A DNA stretch of 47,877 nt, from contig JAEDJL010000009.1 in the NCBI GenBank assembly GCA_016296345.1, forward strand, positions 1 to 47,877. Direction: 5' to 3'. The stretch's first letter is position 1. The number at the start of each line of letters is the position of its first letter. A program made the translations under genes and the position numbers. The stretch comes from Bacteroidales bacterium (lineage in GTDB: Bacteria > Bacteroidota > Bacteroidia > Bacteroidales > P3). This document shows positions 6,539 to 14,556 of this stretch, piece after piece. The notes under the pieces are model-generated. The model was not told the origin of the DNA. It worked only from the letters and a program-made list of their open reading frames with translations, and did not search any database.

Positions 6539-8175
6539 TATAAACCTAAAACCTTTCTTCCCTGTTCGTATCTTATATCCTTAGGAATGCCGAGCGAGTT
6601 AATCTTATCCAAAGACTTTTGGAGAGAAGGACGAATTTGACCATTCTTTTCCGAATAAGATTTTGCCTCGGCAAGGTCTCCCAAGCCCTCAACTTCCAAG
6701 ATTTTTGCAGCCCAAGCGTCCATTGCTTTCTTGGCATTGTCAAAGTTAATCACATACAAACCCTCAGAATTTTGAGTGAAAGCCTTATGGTCTTCGAGGA
6801 AGTTAAAGCACATCATGTTGGCAACGCCGTGAGCCGAAGCCGCACCGAAACGAACAGAACGCAAAATGCCCGCAATGAAAGTAGCCATCGCATCGTCCTT
6901 CGTTATACCACTGATTTCACCTCTGTCGATAAGCGAACAAACCATATACAATCCCAAAATGTCAGCCTTTGCTTCTTCCCAAGAAGAGTAATAGTTTGCC
7001 AAAGCCTCTCTCACATTTCCCTTTCCGTTTACCGTATTCTTGATTCCCAAACCATGAGCTACCTCATGGAAAGTAACATTGTAGAAGAAAGCATCAAACT
7101 TCACGTTCTTCAACTGCTCTTTGCACATTACATTGTCTGCAATCGGTTGAAGGATTTTGTCAAATTTGGCTTTCATTGCATTTTTAAGTTGCAAACGTCT
7201 TGCACCTTTTTTGAGTTGTACCCTCTCGTCGTTAGGCAAATTGATTGCAATCGTCTTGCTGCCCGCATTACAATCGCCTGCATAGAAGATTACATCGTAC
7301 ACATTGAGGTCAGACTCTGTTCCCGGAACCTCTTTTTTGAACTTTTCGTCGCAAGGAAGACCCTTTTGCAACTCAGGCAACATTGCAGTGTACTTGGCAA
7401 GTTTGCTGCTTTCGACCTCATCTTTCACCAAAACAAAAGCCTCATACGCAGCCTTTGCACCAAACAAACGGTCTTCATAGTTCTCGATAGGACCGACAAC
7501 AAAATCCAAACGGCTGTCTTTCATGTCCATCCACGCCATATCCGAAGCAAAATAATCGTCAGTTTGGAAAGCCTTCTTTCGCTCTTGAAGATACTTTTTC
7601 AAACCTGCATCTTCCGCAAGACCGATTGCCTTGTCCAACAACTCACAAACCTTGTCGATTTGCTCCTTATACTCCTCCCTGTACCACTTTACCACAAGTT
7701 TTCCGCTCTCATCTCTTCTCAAAACAGTGTAAAGACTGCTCTTGTTCTTGTCTTTCAAAGCATCAAACTCCTCCTTGGTCATGTCTTTCGGATAAAAATT
7801 GGCACCAAGCGGCTTTTCACCAAAACCATTCACAAAAGGCTTCATGCCATTGAGCCTTTCCCAAGGACCATAGTTAATCATCGCAAACTCTTTGGTGAAA
7901 TTGTCAGATATAGTATCCATATCTGCCTTGTTGCCATAGGCTTGCAACCAATACAAATCGTCCATTATTTGGGCGATGTCGAGGAAAACCCCGACCAACT
8001 CCTTCTCTTTTGCACTCAACTTGTCAAGATTGGCACTCAATCTGACCGTTGCAAATTCTTCTACTTTCGTTTGCATCTCTGATTTGCTTTCTGTCTGGCT
8101 TTCAGCACCCTTTTTGCCGCACGAAACAAAAGCGACACAGCACAAAGCCAAAGTTGTCAAAAATAATTTCTTCAT
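6538..8175 (-). CDS. M49-like (dipeptidyl peptidase III family) zinc peptidase lipoprotein
   Basis: A 545-residue lipoprotein (lipobox FVSC, Cys 19) with the zinc-peptidase signature HEVAHGL at residues 370-376 and a second acidic block EEAKAD at 400-405 that would supply the third zinc ligand. The spacing of about 30 residues between the two motifs suits peptidase family M49. Classical dipeptidyl peptidase III has the hexapeptide HEXXGH; here the motif is the pentapeptide HEXXH followed by Gly, as in some bacterial M49 members. The role would be release of dipeptides from oligopeptides in the periplasm or at the surface, fitting an asaccharolytic, peptide-using lifestyle. It is co-transcribed with gpsA, overlapping it by one base, from the promoter at 8219-8250. 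Confidence 0.8.
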   Translation of the reverse strand: MKKLFLTTLALCCVAFVSCGKKGAESQTESKSEMQTKVEEFATVRLSANLDKLSAKEKELVGVFLDIAQIMDDLYWLQAYGNKADMDTISDNFTKEFAMINYGPWERLNGMKPFVNGFGEKPLGANFYPKDMTKEEFDALKDKNKSSLYTVLRRDESGKLVVKWYREEYKEQIDKVCELLDKAIGLAEDAGLKKYLQERKKAFQTDDYFASDMAWMDMKDSRLDFVVGPIENYEDRLFGAKAAYEAFVLVKDEVESSKLAKYTAMLPELQKGLPCDEKFKKEVPGTESDLNVYDVIFYAGDCNAGSKTIAINLPNDERVQLKKGARRLQLKNAMKAKFDKILQPIADNVMCKEQLKNVKFDAFFYNVTFHEVAHGLGIKNTVNGKGNVREALANYYSSWEEAKADILGLYMVCSLIDRGEISGITKDDAMATFIAGILRSVRFGAASAHGVANMMCFNFLEDHKAFTQNSEGLYVINFDNAKKAMDAWAAKILEVEGLGDLAEAKSYSEKNGQIRPSLQKSLDKINSLGIPKDIRYEQGRKVLGL

Positions 8176-8218
8176 TTGCTCAAAACAATTTGGTTAATAC
8201 AATACTTAAAATAAAGTG

Positions 8219-8250
8219 CGAAGATAGCACAATTTGAAATACTGAACAAA
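8219..8250 (-). promoter_or_regulatory. Promoter of the M49 peptidase-gpsA unit
   Basis: On the minus strand TTTG (8250-8247), 20 nt, then TATCTTCG (8226-8219), one mismatch from the consensus -7 box. The leader to the ATG at 8175 is about 38 nt. Confidence 0.6.
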
Positions 8251-8330
8251 TTTCGCAAAAGAAATAGTCTGCAAAGACGAAAAAACCATACCATTTCGGC
8301 AAGCAATTTTCAAGCAATTTGATGCCCTCA

Positions 8331-8580
8331 AAAAAAACGCCGTTTTCTCACCAAAAAAACGCCAATTTTTTCAAAAAAAACGAAGATTTTTCGGAAAAAA
8401 ACGGCGTTTTTTTTGTGTAAAAATGAGCGAATTGAAAATCAAGCACTTACAAAGGCGATTTTTTTGCTTGAAAATGCTCCGAAAAAGTCGCTTTTTTTCG
8501 CAAAATAAGTCGGCGTTTTGGCAAAATAAATCGGCGTTTTGTCCGACTGAAACGGCGTTCTGTTTTCGCAAAACGGCGAC
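8331..8580. repeat. Family B array B1 (CGGCGTTT core, 21-bp pitch)
   Basis: Two sub-arrays fill most of the gap between the peptidase promoter and the gtrA-like stop codon. In the right one, cores begin at 8511, 8532, 8553 and 8574, exactly 21 bp apart (CGGCGTTTT, CGGCGTTTT, CGGCGTTCT, CGGCGACC). In the left one, degenerate cores in long A/T runs begin at 8338, 8360, 8381 and 8402. The last unit abuts the gtrA-like stop codon at 8581-8583. Read on the minus strand it would give a 7-residue periodic peptide (QNAVSVG, QNADLFC), but no gene context supports translation. Confidence 0.8.
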
Positions 8581-9084
8581 CTATTTTCCGCCCTTGCCCT
8601 CTTGCTCTTTCGGCTTGAAAACAAAGACCTTATTCAACAAAAAAGAAAGTATCGCATTGGGAAGAAGAGTTACAGCCTGACCGATTGCGTCCCCTATTTT
8701 GGCTTTGTCAAGAGGCAGAGTGTCCAAAAAGCTCATCAAATCCCAGCTCAAAACAGTCTCATAGAGGTTTGAAGCGTCCAAAAGCCAAAGCTCCCCCAAA
8801 TTAAACAGATAAACAATACCATAAACCAAGAAAAAATGAAGCAAAAGGCGGTTGCTCTTGGTTTCAAAGACGATATAACCCGTCGTTTTGTAGTTAAAAA
8901 GTATTCCGAGGAAGTTTGCACACAGCAAAGCAAGCGAATAGTGCATTCCGAACCAGATAAAAAGGACAAACATACCATATCCGAACATGGTATTGATAAC
9001 TCCCACAAACAAAAAGCGTACAAACTTGTTCTCAATCCTTTGAAGAAGCCTCACAGGAGCCTTTATCAGTTGCTTTATCCTCAT
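8581..9084 (-). CDS. GtrA-like membrane protein
   Basis: A 167-residue integral membrane protein with four hydrophobic segments, near residues 21-43, 45-68, 80-100 and 137-155. The pattern FVRFLFVGVINTMFGYGMFVL at the first helix, an ILFNYKTTGYIVF segment after the second and NKVFVF near the end are typical of the GtrA/DPMS family. These four-helix proteins are thought to help move lipid-linked sugars across the inner membrane. The gene stands alone between two family B repeats, with a B array touching its stop codon and a single B unit upstream of its start, in the divergent promoter region with surE. Substrate unknown. Confidence 0.8.
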   Translation of the reverse strand: MRIKQLIKAPVRLLQRIENKFVRFLFVGVINTMFGYGMFVLFIWFGMHYSLALLCANFLGILFNYKTTGYIVFETKSNRLLLHFFLVYGIVYLFNLGELWLLDASNLYETVLSWDLMSFLDTLPLDKAKIGDAIGQAVTLLPNAILSFLLNKVFVFKPKEQEGKGGK

Positions 9085-9111
9085 TATTTTCTCGCTTGAG
9101 CGTGCAAATGT

Positions 9112-9142
9112 ACGAAAAAAAACGCCGTTTTGCCGTTTTTTC
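9112..9142. repeat. Single family B unit in the gtrA/surE divergent promoter
   Basis: One AAACGCCGTTTT core (near 9120-9131) lies in A/T runs, with ACGAAAAAA before it and TTTTTTCG after it forming an outer inverted repeat. It occupies the place where the -33 element of surE would be expected. Confidence 0.55.
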
Positions 9143-9144
9143 GT

Positions 9145-9152
9145 TACCTTTG
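9145..9152 (+). promoter_or_regulatory. surE -7 element
   Basis: TACCTTTG, a consensus -7 box 24 nt before the surE ATG. No TTTG lies 19-21 nt upstream; that position is filled by the family B unit. Confidence 0.55.
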
Positions 9153-9176
9153 CCGTGATTTAGCAACGAAAATAAC

Positions 9177-9959
9177 ATGAACAAAGAGAACAAACCGCTG
9201 ATTTTCATAACCAATGACGACGGCTACAACTCAAAAGGCATATCGGTTTTGATAAAACTGATGAAGCAGTTGGGCGATGTGGTTGTCGTTGCACCGAAAA
9301 CAGAAATGTCGGGCAAGTCTCACTCCATTACCGTGAACTCTCCACTGAGGTTAAAGCCGATAGAACACTCCGAAGGCTTTGAATTGTATGCACTTGACGG
9401 CACTCCTGTCGATTGTGTCAAGATGGCTTTCAACCGAATTTTGAAAACAAGAAAGTGCGACTTGGTAGTTTCGGGAATAAATCACGGAAGCAATGCCTCG
9501 ATAAACACTATTTATTCGGGAACAATGGCAGCCGTGTTTGAGGGTTGTGCAGAAAGAGTTCCGAGCGTGGGATTTTCGTTGGACACACCCGACAAAAATG
9601 CAGACTTTTCTTACTGCGAGAAATACATCATCTCGATTTGCAAAGACATATTGGCAAACTCACTTGCAGAAGGGATATGTCTGAATGTCAATTTTCCACT
9701 CGGACAAATCAAAGGCACAAAAGTCTGTCATCAAGCGAAGGCTTATTGGAACGAAGAGCTTGTCGAATACAAAGATCCCATGTTTCAACCCTTCTATTGG
9801 CTGAGCGGAGTGTATAATTGTTTGGACAACTCTCCCGAAGCCGACTTTCGAGCTTTGGAACAGGGGTATGCGAGCATCGTTCCCATGCAAGTGGATTTTA
9901 CAGCTTACTCCGAGTTGAACAAAATGAGAGAAAGGTTTGAGAATGTTGAAGAAAGATAA
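9177..9959 (+). CDS. surE: 5'-nucleotidase SurE
   Basis: SurE is a metal-dependent phosphatase that removes the 5'-phosphate from nucleoside monophosphates and some short polyphosphates in the cytosol. The 260 residues match the family. The metal-binding NDDG motif is at residues 13-16, the ligand serine lies in MSGKSHSITV (about 43-52), and VSGINHGSN (about 97-105) contains the conserved Asn. It is the first gene of a plus-strand run (surE, a small membrane protein, lpxB, a SpoIID protein, a thioredoxin-like protein and a cysteine desulfidase) with short gaps or overlaps, so it probably drives this operon from the -7 box at 9145. Confidence 0.95.
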   Translation: MNKENKPLIFITNDDGYNSKGISVLIKLMKQLGDVVVVAPKTEMSGKSHSITVNSPLRLKPIEHSEGFELYALDGTPVDCVKMAFNRILKTRKCDLVVSGINHGSNASINTIYSGTMAAVFEGCAERVPSVGFSLDTPDKNADFSYCEKYIISICKDILANSLAEGICLNVNFPLGQIKGTKVCHQAKAYWNEELVEYKDPMFQPFYWLSGVYNCLDNSPEADFRALEQGYASIVPMQVDFTAYSELNKMRERFENVEER

Positions 9960-10227
9960 TCTGATTTTCGGAATTGTGGTTGCAGCTCTTTCGACCCTTT
10001 TGACAATAGGGCTGTTGTGGTTGATATTGTTTTGCTTTGATATGTCGATTAACGACAATGCCAAACTCTTTTTGTTCTCCTTTGTTCCTGCAATCGTCGA
10101 ACTAAGATGGTATGTCAAGCTGCAATACATGAAAACGACCAAAGGAGTACTGACCGTGCTGTTTTTCGGATTTTGTTTCATGCTTTATTACCTCTATGCA
10201 GCAGGAAGTTTTGCAGGAAAGTTCTAA
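9943..10227 (+). CDS. Small membrane protein between surE and lpxB
   Basis: A 94-residue protein with about three hydrophobic helices (residues 7-30, 37-53 and 68-88) and short charged loops. I take the ATG at 9943, which overlaps the surE stop by 17 nt; an in-frame TTG at 9937 would add two residues and is less likely. No family is recognised. Its tight position between surE and lpxB suggests a role at the inner membrane alongside lipid A synthesis, but that is only positional inference. Confidence 0.7.
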   Translation: MLKKDNLIFGIVVAALSTLLTIGLLWLILFCFDMSINDNAKLFLFSFVPAIVELRWYVKLQYMKTTKGVLTVLFFGFCFMLYYLYAAGSFAGKF

Positions 10228-10248
10228 CAACAAAAAAATGAAAGAGCG

Positions 10249-11373
10249 ATGAAATACTACATAATAGCAGGAGAAATGTCAGGAGACTTGCACGGCTCAT
10301 ATCTTATCAAAGAAATAAAGCAAAGAGACGCCGATGCAGAGTTTCGCTTTTGGGGAGGAGACAACATGATTGCCCAAGCAGGTGCAGAAAATATGGTAAA
10401 ACATATCAAAGAGCTTGCATTTATGGGATTTGTTGAAGTAGCTGCCAACCTCAGAACGGTATTAAAAAACCTCAGCCTCTGCAAAAAAGATATTGTTTCT
10501 TGGTCTGCCGATGCCGTTATCCTTATTGACTATCCGGGATTTAACCTCCGAATGGCAAAGTTTGCACACAAAACAGGGATAAAGGTCTATTACTATATCT
10601 CTCCGCAAGTGTGGGCATGGAAAAAAGGCAGAATAAAAACCATGAAGAAAGTTTTGGACAAACTATTCGTCATTTTGCCGTTTGAAAAACCCTTCTACAA
10701 GAAACATTTCATGGAAGTGGAATATCCGGGCAACCCTTTGCTTGACGAAATTGCAGACTATGCAGCCTCACAAGACAAAGAGAAGTTCCTAATCGAGAAC
10801 AAACTCGGACAAAAGCCGATAATCGCCCTCCTTCCCGGCAGCAGAACACAGGAAATCAAGAAAATGCTGCCCTTGCAGCTCACTTTGGTCGATAAGTTTC
10901 CCGAATTTGACTTCGTTGTTGCCGCAGTAAGCACACATTCACCCGAATTTTACGAACGATATATAGAAAACAAAAACGTCAAACTGCTTTACAACAGCAC
11001 ATATCCGCTTTTGAATTGCTCACACGCCGCAGTTGTAACTTCGGGAACTGCAACCCTCGAAACAGCTCTTTTCAACATTCCCGAGCTTGTTTGTTACAAA
11101 GCAAACGCTCTTTCTTTCCTTATAGGGAAATACTTTGCCAAGGTAAAATATATATCTTTGGTCAATCTGATACTTGATTACCCTGCGGTGAAAGAACTTT
11201 TGCAACAAAAATGGAACGAAGACGATTTGGAGAAAGAGTTTCGCAAGATAAGCTTTGACGAAAATTACAGATTGGAAATGCAATATATGTTTGGAAAACT
11301 AAGAAACCTTTTGGGCGATGCAGGAGCTTCGGCAAACGTTGCCCGATACATTATAAAAGATGTAAGAAAATGA
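10249..11373 (+). CDS. lpxB: Lipid-A-disaccharide synthase
   Basis: LpxB joins UDP-2,3-diacylglucosamine and lipid X (2,3-diacylglucosamine 1-phosphate) to give the lipid A disaccharide at the cytoplasmic face of the inner membrane. The 374 residues fit the family. The start YYIIAGEMSGDLHGS (residues 3-17), PQVWAWKKGRIK in the middle, LLPGSRTQEIKK (about 194-205) and the C-terminal SGTATLETALF block are all conserved GT19 features. Its stop overlaps the ATG of the next gene (ATGA, 11370-11373). It confirms that the host makes lipid A and so is a diderm. Confidence 0.95.
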   Translation: MKYYIIAGEMSGDLHGSYLIKEIKQRDADAEFRFWGGDNMIAQAGAENMVKHIKELAFMGFVEVAANLRTVLKNLSLCKKDIVSWSADAVILIDYPGFNLRMAKFAHKTGIKVYYYISPQVWAWKKGRIKTMKKVLDKLFVILPFEKPFYKKHFMEVEYPGNPLLDEIADYAASQDKEKFLIENKLGQKPIIALLPGSRTQEIKKMLPLQLTLVDKFPEFDFVVAAVSTHSPEFYERYIENKNVKLLYNSTYPLLNCSHAAVVTSGTATLETALFNIPELVCYKANALSFLIGKYFAKVKYISLVNLILDYPAVKELLQQKWNEDDLEKEFRKISFDENYRLEMQYMFGKLRNLLGDAGASANVARYIIKDVRK

Positions 11374-12533
11374 GAAAGAAAATCTGTTTTTTGTTTTGTG
11401 TCTTGCTGCTTTGCACGACTGTAAGCTCGCAAACTTTGAGAATAAGGGTGTTTTCTCGGGAGCAAATCAAAGAAGCTGTCTTTATTCCCTCATTCGGACA
11501 CTACACCATGGAAGTTTCGGGCAAGAAAGTCAAACTTTCGAGAACAACAAAAGTCTCTGTAAAAGAGCAATCTGCCAAAGTAGAAGTAAGAATTGGCGAC
11601 ACACTTTTTGCAAGTGGCGAAAAAGTTCGCTTTTCTGCCGAAGGATTGAAGAGCTTCTTTTGTATCAAACCTGCCAATTCAGCAGTTGCAGAGAGAAGAT
11701 ACGATGATGGTTTGGAAATAAGTTCAGACAAGAAAGGCAATCTTCTTTTTATCAATACGGTTGAACAAGAGAACTACATAGCAGGAGTAGTTCAATCAGA
11801 AACGTGGGGAGCTACCAAAAACATTGACTTTTTCAAGGTGCAGGCTGTTTGTTGCAGGAATTACTTGTTGCGAAATATCGACAAGCATTCAAAAGACGGA
11901 TATAATTTGTGCGATGACGTCCACTGCCAAGCATACAAAACTCGTGCAAATCGCCCCGAAGTTACCGAAGGAGCTTACAACAGCAGAGGCGAAGTGATAG
12001 TTGATGAAAACGAACAGCTGATTGAAACTCTCTTTCACTCCAATTCGGGAGGTCAGACTGCAAACGCTGCCGATGTTTGGGGCAAAAACATTCCATATTT
12101 GGTGTCTGTGATTGACAGCTTCTCAGTTGGCGGAAAGAACTACACATGGGAGAAGTTCATAAAGCAGAAAACTTGGATTGCATACTTCAAAAACAAAGGC
12201 ATAAACGTCAAAGACGAAGCCGTAAAGCAAGAGTTGCTGAACTTTTCTCAAAAAGAAGGACGCAAAAAAGAGCTTTTGGGAGTTCCTCTTACCACAATAC
12301 GCAAAGACTTCGGTCTCAAATCGACCTATTTCGACATTCAGGAGTGGGGAAGCGAAGTAAAGCTGAGCGGAAAAGGCTACGGACACGGAGTAGGCATGAG
12401 TCAGGAGGGAGCAATCAAGATGTGTGAAGACGGATATGAGTATTGGCAGGTGATAGAACACTACTTTAAGGGAGCGAAAGTAATAAAACAACAAGGCAAC
12501 AAGCAGGAAGAACAACCCCTTTTGCCAAAATAA
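11370..12533 (+). CDS. SpoIID/LytB-domain cell-wall protein
   Basis: A 387-residue secreted protein: signal peptide (residues 1-21, ending VSSQ), then an N-terminal strand-rich region, then a SpoIID domain. The domain begins with NYIAGVVQSETWG, where the Glu after the Ser is the position of the catalytic Glu in SpoIID lytic transglycosylases. It continues with a Cys-containing DDVHCQAYK, the FHSNSGGQTANAADVWG block and, near 340-352, GYGHGVGMSQEGA, the most conserved SpoIID stretch. SpoIID cleaves glycan strands lacking stem peptides. In Bacteroidota such proteins are widespread and do not imply sporulation. Translationally coupled to lpxB through a 4-nt overlap. Confidence 0.85.
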   Translation: MRKKICFLFCVLLLCTTVSSQTLRIRVFSREQIKEAVFIPSFGHYTMEVSGKKVKLSRTTKVSVKEQSAKVEVRIGDTLFASGEKVRFSAEGLKSFFCIKPANSAVAERRYDDGLEISSDKKGNLLFINTVEQENYIAGVVQSETWGATKNIDFFKVQAVCCRNYLLRNIDKHSKDGYNLCDDVHCQAYKTRANRPEVTEGAYNSRGEVIVDENEQLIETLFHSNSGGQTANAADVWGKNIPYLVSVIDSFSVGGKNYTWEKFIKQKTWIAYFKNKGINVKDEAVKQELLNFSQKEGRKKELLGVPLTTIRKDFGLKSTYFDIQEWGSEVKLSGKGYGHGVGMSQEGAIKMCEDGYEYWQVIEHYFKGAKVIKQQGNKQEEQPLLPK

Positions 12534-12575
12534 AAACGAAAAAAACATAGTATCAAACAAAAAAACAAAGATTTT

Positions 12576-13148
12576 ATGAAACTGAGAGCTTTATTGACGA
12601 TGATATGTGCAGGATTGACTTTTTCAACTCTTGCACAAGAGCAAATCAAATGGCTTAATATCGAGCAGGCAGAAAGTCTTGCCAAGCAAGACGGCAGTAA
12701 TGCCAAAAAGTATCTTGTAGATTGCTACACAGATTGGTGTGGCTGGTGCAAAAGAATGGACAAGGATACTTTTTCTGACACACTTATTGCAAGGATAGTT
12801 GATTTCTACTTCTACCCTGTAAAGTTTAACACCGAGAGTGTAGAACCTGTTACCTTCAATGGCAAAGTCTATACCAATTCTTCAACAAAGAGCCGAAGGG
12901 GAAGCACTCACAGCTTGGCATATTTTCTTTTGAACAACCGTTTGTCTTATCCTTCTTTCTCGGTTCTTTCTTCCGAGGGGCAATTACTTACAATCTGCCC
13001 GGGTTATCACGAAGCTGCCGAGTTTGAAGTGTTTTTGGTTTTCATGGGAGAGGAGTTTTACAAGCAGATGAACTTTGAAACTTTCTCAAAAGATTACAAT
13101 AGCAAATACAGAACAAGTGTACTTTCAAAGATATACTCCGAAAAATAA
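12576..13148 (+). CDS. Periplasmic thioredoxin-fold protein (CGWC)
   Basis: A 190-residue protein with a signal peptide (about residues 1-20, ending TLAQ) and one thioredoxin-like domain. The redox motif is C-G-W-C at residues 55-58 in YTDWCGWCKRMDKDTF, followed by a conserved loop with LSYPSFSVLSSEGQ near 130, whose Pro stands at the usual cis-Pro site. The pattern fits the thioredoxin_7/DUF255-type thiol-disulfide proteins of the Bacteroidota periplasm. Partner proteins are unknown. It lies 42 nt after the SpoIID gene and 9 nt before the cysteine desulfidase gene. A redox protein next to cysteine metabolism is plausible but unproven. Confidence 0.8.
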   Translation: MKLRALLTMICAGLTFSTLAQEQIKWLNIEQAESLAKQDGSNAKKYLVDCYTDWCGWCKRMDKDTFSDTLIARIVDFYFYPVKFNTESVEPVTFNGKVYTNSSTKSRRGSTHSLAYFLLNNRLSYPSFSVLSSEGQLLTICPGYHEAAEFEVFLVFMGEEFYKQMNFETFSKDYNSKYRTSVLSKIYSEK

Positions 13149-13157
13149 AACAGAATT

Positions 13158-14438
13158 ATGACAAGAGAAGAACAAATACGCAGTTTGATGCAAGAAAACA
13201 TCGTTCTTGCAGTTGGTTGTACCGAACCTGTTGCAGTAGCCTTGGCTGTGGCAAAGGCAAAAGAGGTTTTGCAAGAGCAAGTCGAGAGTGTGGAGTTGCA
13301 ACTCTCAAAAAACATAATCAAGAACGCCATGGGAGTGGGTATTCCCGGCACGGGAATGATAGGACTTCCGATTGCAGTCTCGCTCGGAGTGGTTTGCGGA
13401 GAAAGCTGCAAAGAATTGCAGGTGCTTGAAAGTGCAAAAGACAATCTCGAACAGGCAAAACAATGGATGAACTCACATTCCATTACTATAAAAAGCAAAG
13501 ACACTTCTGAAAAACTTTACATCGAGTGTTGTTGTTGCGGAAAGAGTTCGTCTTCAAGGGTAATCATTGCAAAAAATCACCTCAATTTTGTCCACATTCA
13601 AAAAGACGATGAGGTGATTTTTCATAAAGAGACGGCAAAAGGTCAAACACAAGAAAAAGAAACGGCAACTGCCGACATTGCAGCTTCGCTTTCTCTCAAA
13701 GAGGTCTATGATTATGCGAACAACACCCCAATTGACTTTTTGGAATGGATTGATGACATGGCAAAAGTGAACACCGCAATCTCCCAAGAGGGACAAAAAG
13801 GACACTATGGTTTGCAAATAGGACGCTGCCTTCTTGAAGAAAACGACCCCAACAACCGAAAAAAAGTCATAGGAGCTGCTTGTGCTGCCTCAGATGCAAG
13901 AATGGACGGTGCAACTCTTCCTGTTTACAGCAATTCGGGCAGCGGCAATCAGGGAATTGCTTGCAGTGTTCCCGTGATTGAGTATGCCAAAAGTCTGAAT
14001 AAAAGCAAAGAAGAAACAATCAGGGCTTTGACACTCTCAAATCTTGTATCCATATATATAAAGAGTAAAATCGGACGTCTGTCTGCCCTTTGCGGATTGG
14101 TAAATGCTTCAATCGGAGCGGGAACTGCTCTTGTTTATCTCAAAGGAGGCTCTTTCACTCAGATTTGTTATGCTGTTCGCAACATGATTAACACAATTAC
14201 GGGAATGGTGTGCGACGGTGCAAAGCCAAGTTGTGCTTTGAAGATGTCGGCAGGGCTTAATTCGGCTTTCGATGCGGCACTTCTGGCTCTAAACAACATT
14301 GTTGTAAACCAAACAGACGGCATTGCCCAAGAAGACATCGACCGTTCGATAGATTGTCTTGGCAAAATTGGTCGCTACGGCATGGATAAAATGGACGAAC
14401 TCGTGCTTGACATAATGTTGGAAAAGGGTTGTAAGTAA
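13158..14438 (+). CDS. cyuA: L-cysteine desulfidase family protein (CyuA/YhaM, UPF0597)
   Basis: Family members carry a [4Fe-4S] cluster and split L-cysteine into pyruvate, ammonia and sulfide; they are related to the alpha chain of iron-sulfur L-serine dehydratase. The 426 residues fit. The first cluster cysteine is in VGCTEPVAVAL (Cys 21). The Gly-rich block SNSGSGNQGIACSVPV lies in the middle, and the paired cysteines of MVCDGAKPSCALKM lie near residue 355. A run of cysteines CCCCG near 120 is unusual and not part of the known cluster set as far as I recall. It is the last gene of the surE run and is closed by a strong terminator. Sulfide release from cysteine suits an anaerobe. Serine instead of cysteine as substrate cannot be excluded. 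Confidence 0.8.
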   Translation: MTREEQIRSLMQENIVLAVGCTEPVAVALAVAKAKEVLQEQVESVELQLSKNIIKNAMGVGIPGTGMIGLPIAVSLGVVCGESCKELQVLESAKDNLEQAKQWMNSHSITIKSKDTSEKLYIECCCCGKSSSSRVIIAKNHLNFVHIQKDDEVIFHKETAKGQTQEKETATADIAASLSLKEVYDYANNTPIDFLEWIDDMAKVNTAISQEGQKGHYGLQIGRCLLEENDPNNRKKVIGAACAASDARMDGATLPVYSNSGSGNQGIACSVPVIEYAKSLNKSKEETIRALTLSNLVSIYIKSKIGRLSALCGLVNASIGAGTALVYLKGGSFTQICYAVRNMINTITGMVCDGAKPSCALKMSAGLNSAFDAALLALNNIVVNQTDGIAQEDIDRSIDCLGKIGRYGMDKMDELVLDIMLEKGCK

Positions 14439-14462
14439 GCTCTTTTGAAGATTTGTCATAAT

Positions 14463-14520
14463 AAAGTCCGAATTTGAGGCAGATTGTCTTGCTTGTCAAA
14501 TTCGGACTTTGCTGTTTTTT
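14463..14520. terminator. Bidirectional terminator between cyuA and the M64 gene
   Basis: AAAGTCCGAATTTGA (14463-14477) and TCAAATTCGGACTTT (14496-14510) form a perfect 15-bp stem around an 18-nt loop. GCTGTTTTTT follows on the plus strand and the ends are A/T-rich both ways, so it can serve both converging genes. Confidence 0.85.
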
Positions 14521-14556
14521 GCAGCCAAAGGCTTGTCATTGTCTGTCAAACGCTGC

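Noticed and set aside
6619..8082. A 487-codon plus-strand open frame
   Set aside because: It is antisense to the M49 peptidase gene, has no promoter, no family resemblance and a Cys/His/Leu-rich composition typical of a shadow frame.
8371..8571. A 66-codon minus-strand frame with a 7-residue repeat
   Set aside because: It is the translation of the family B array B1; there is no promoter, and the periodicity comes from the 21-bp repeat.
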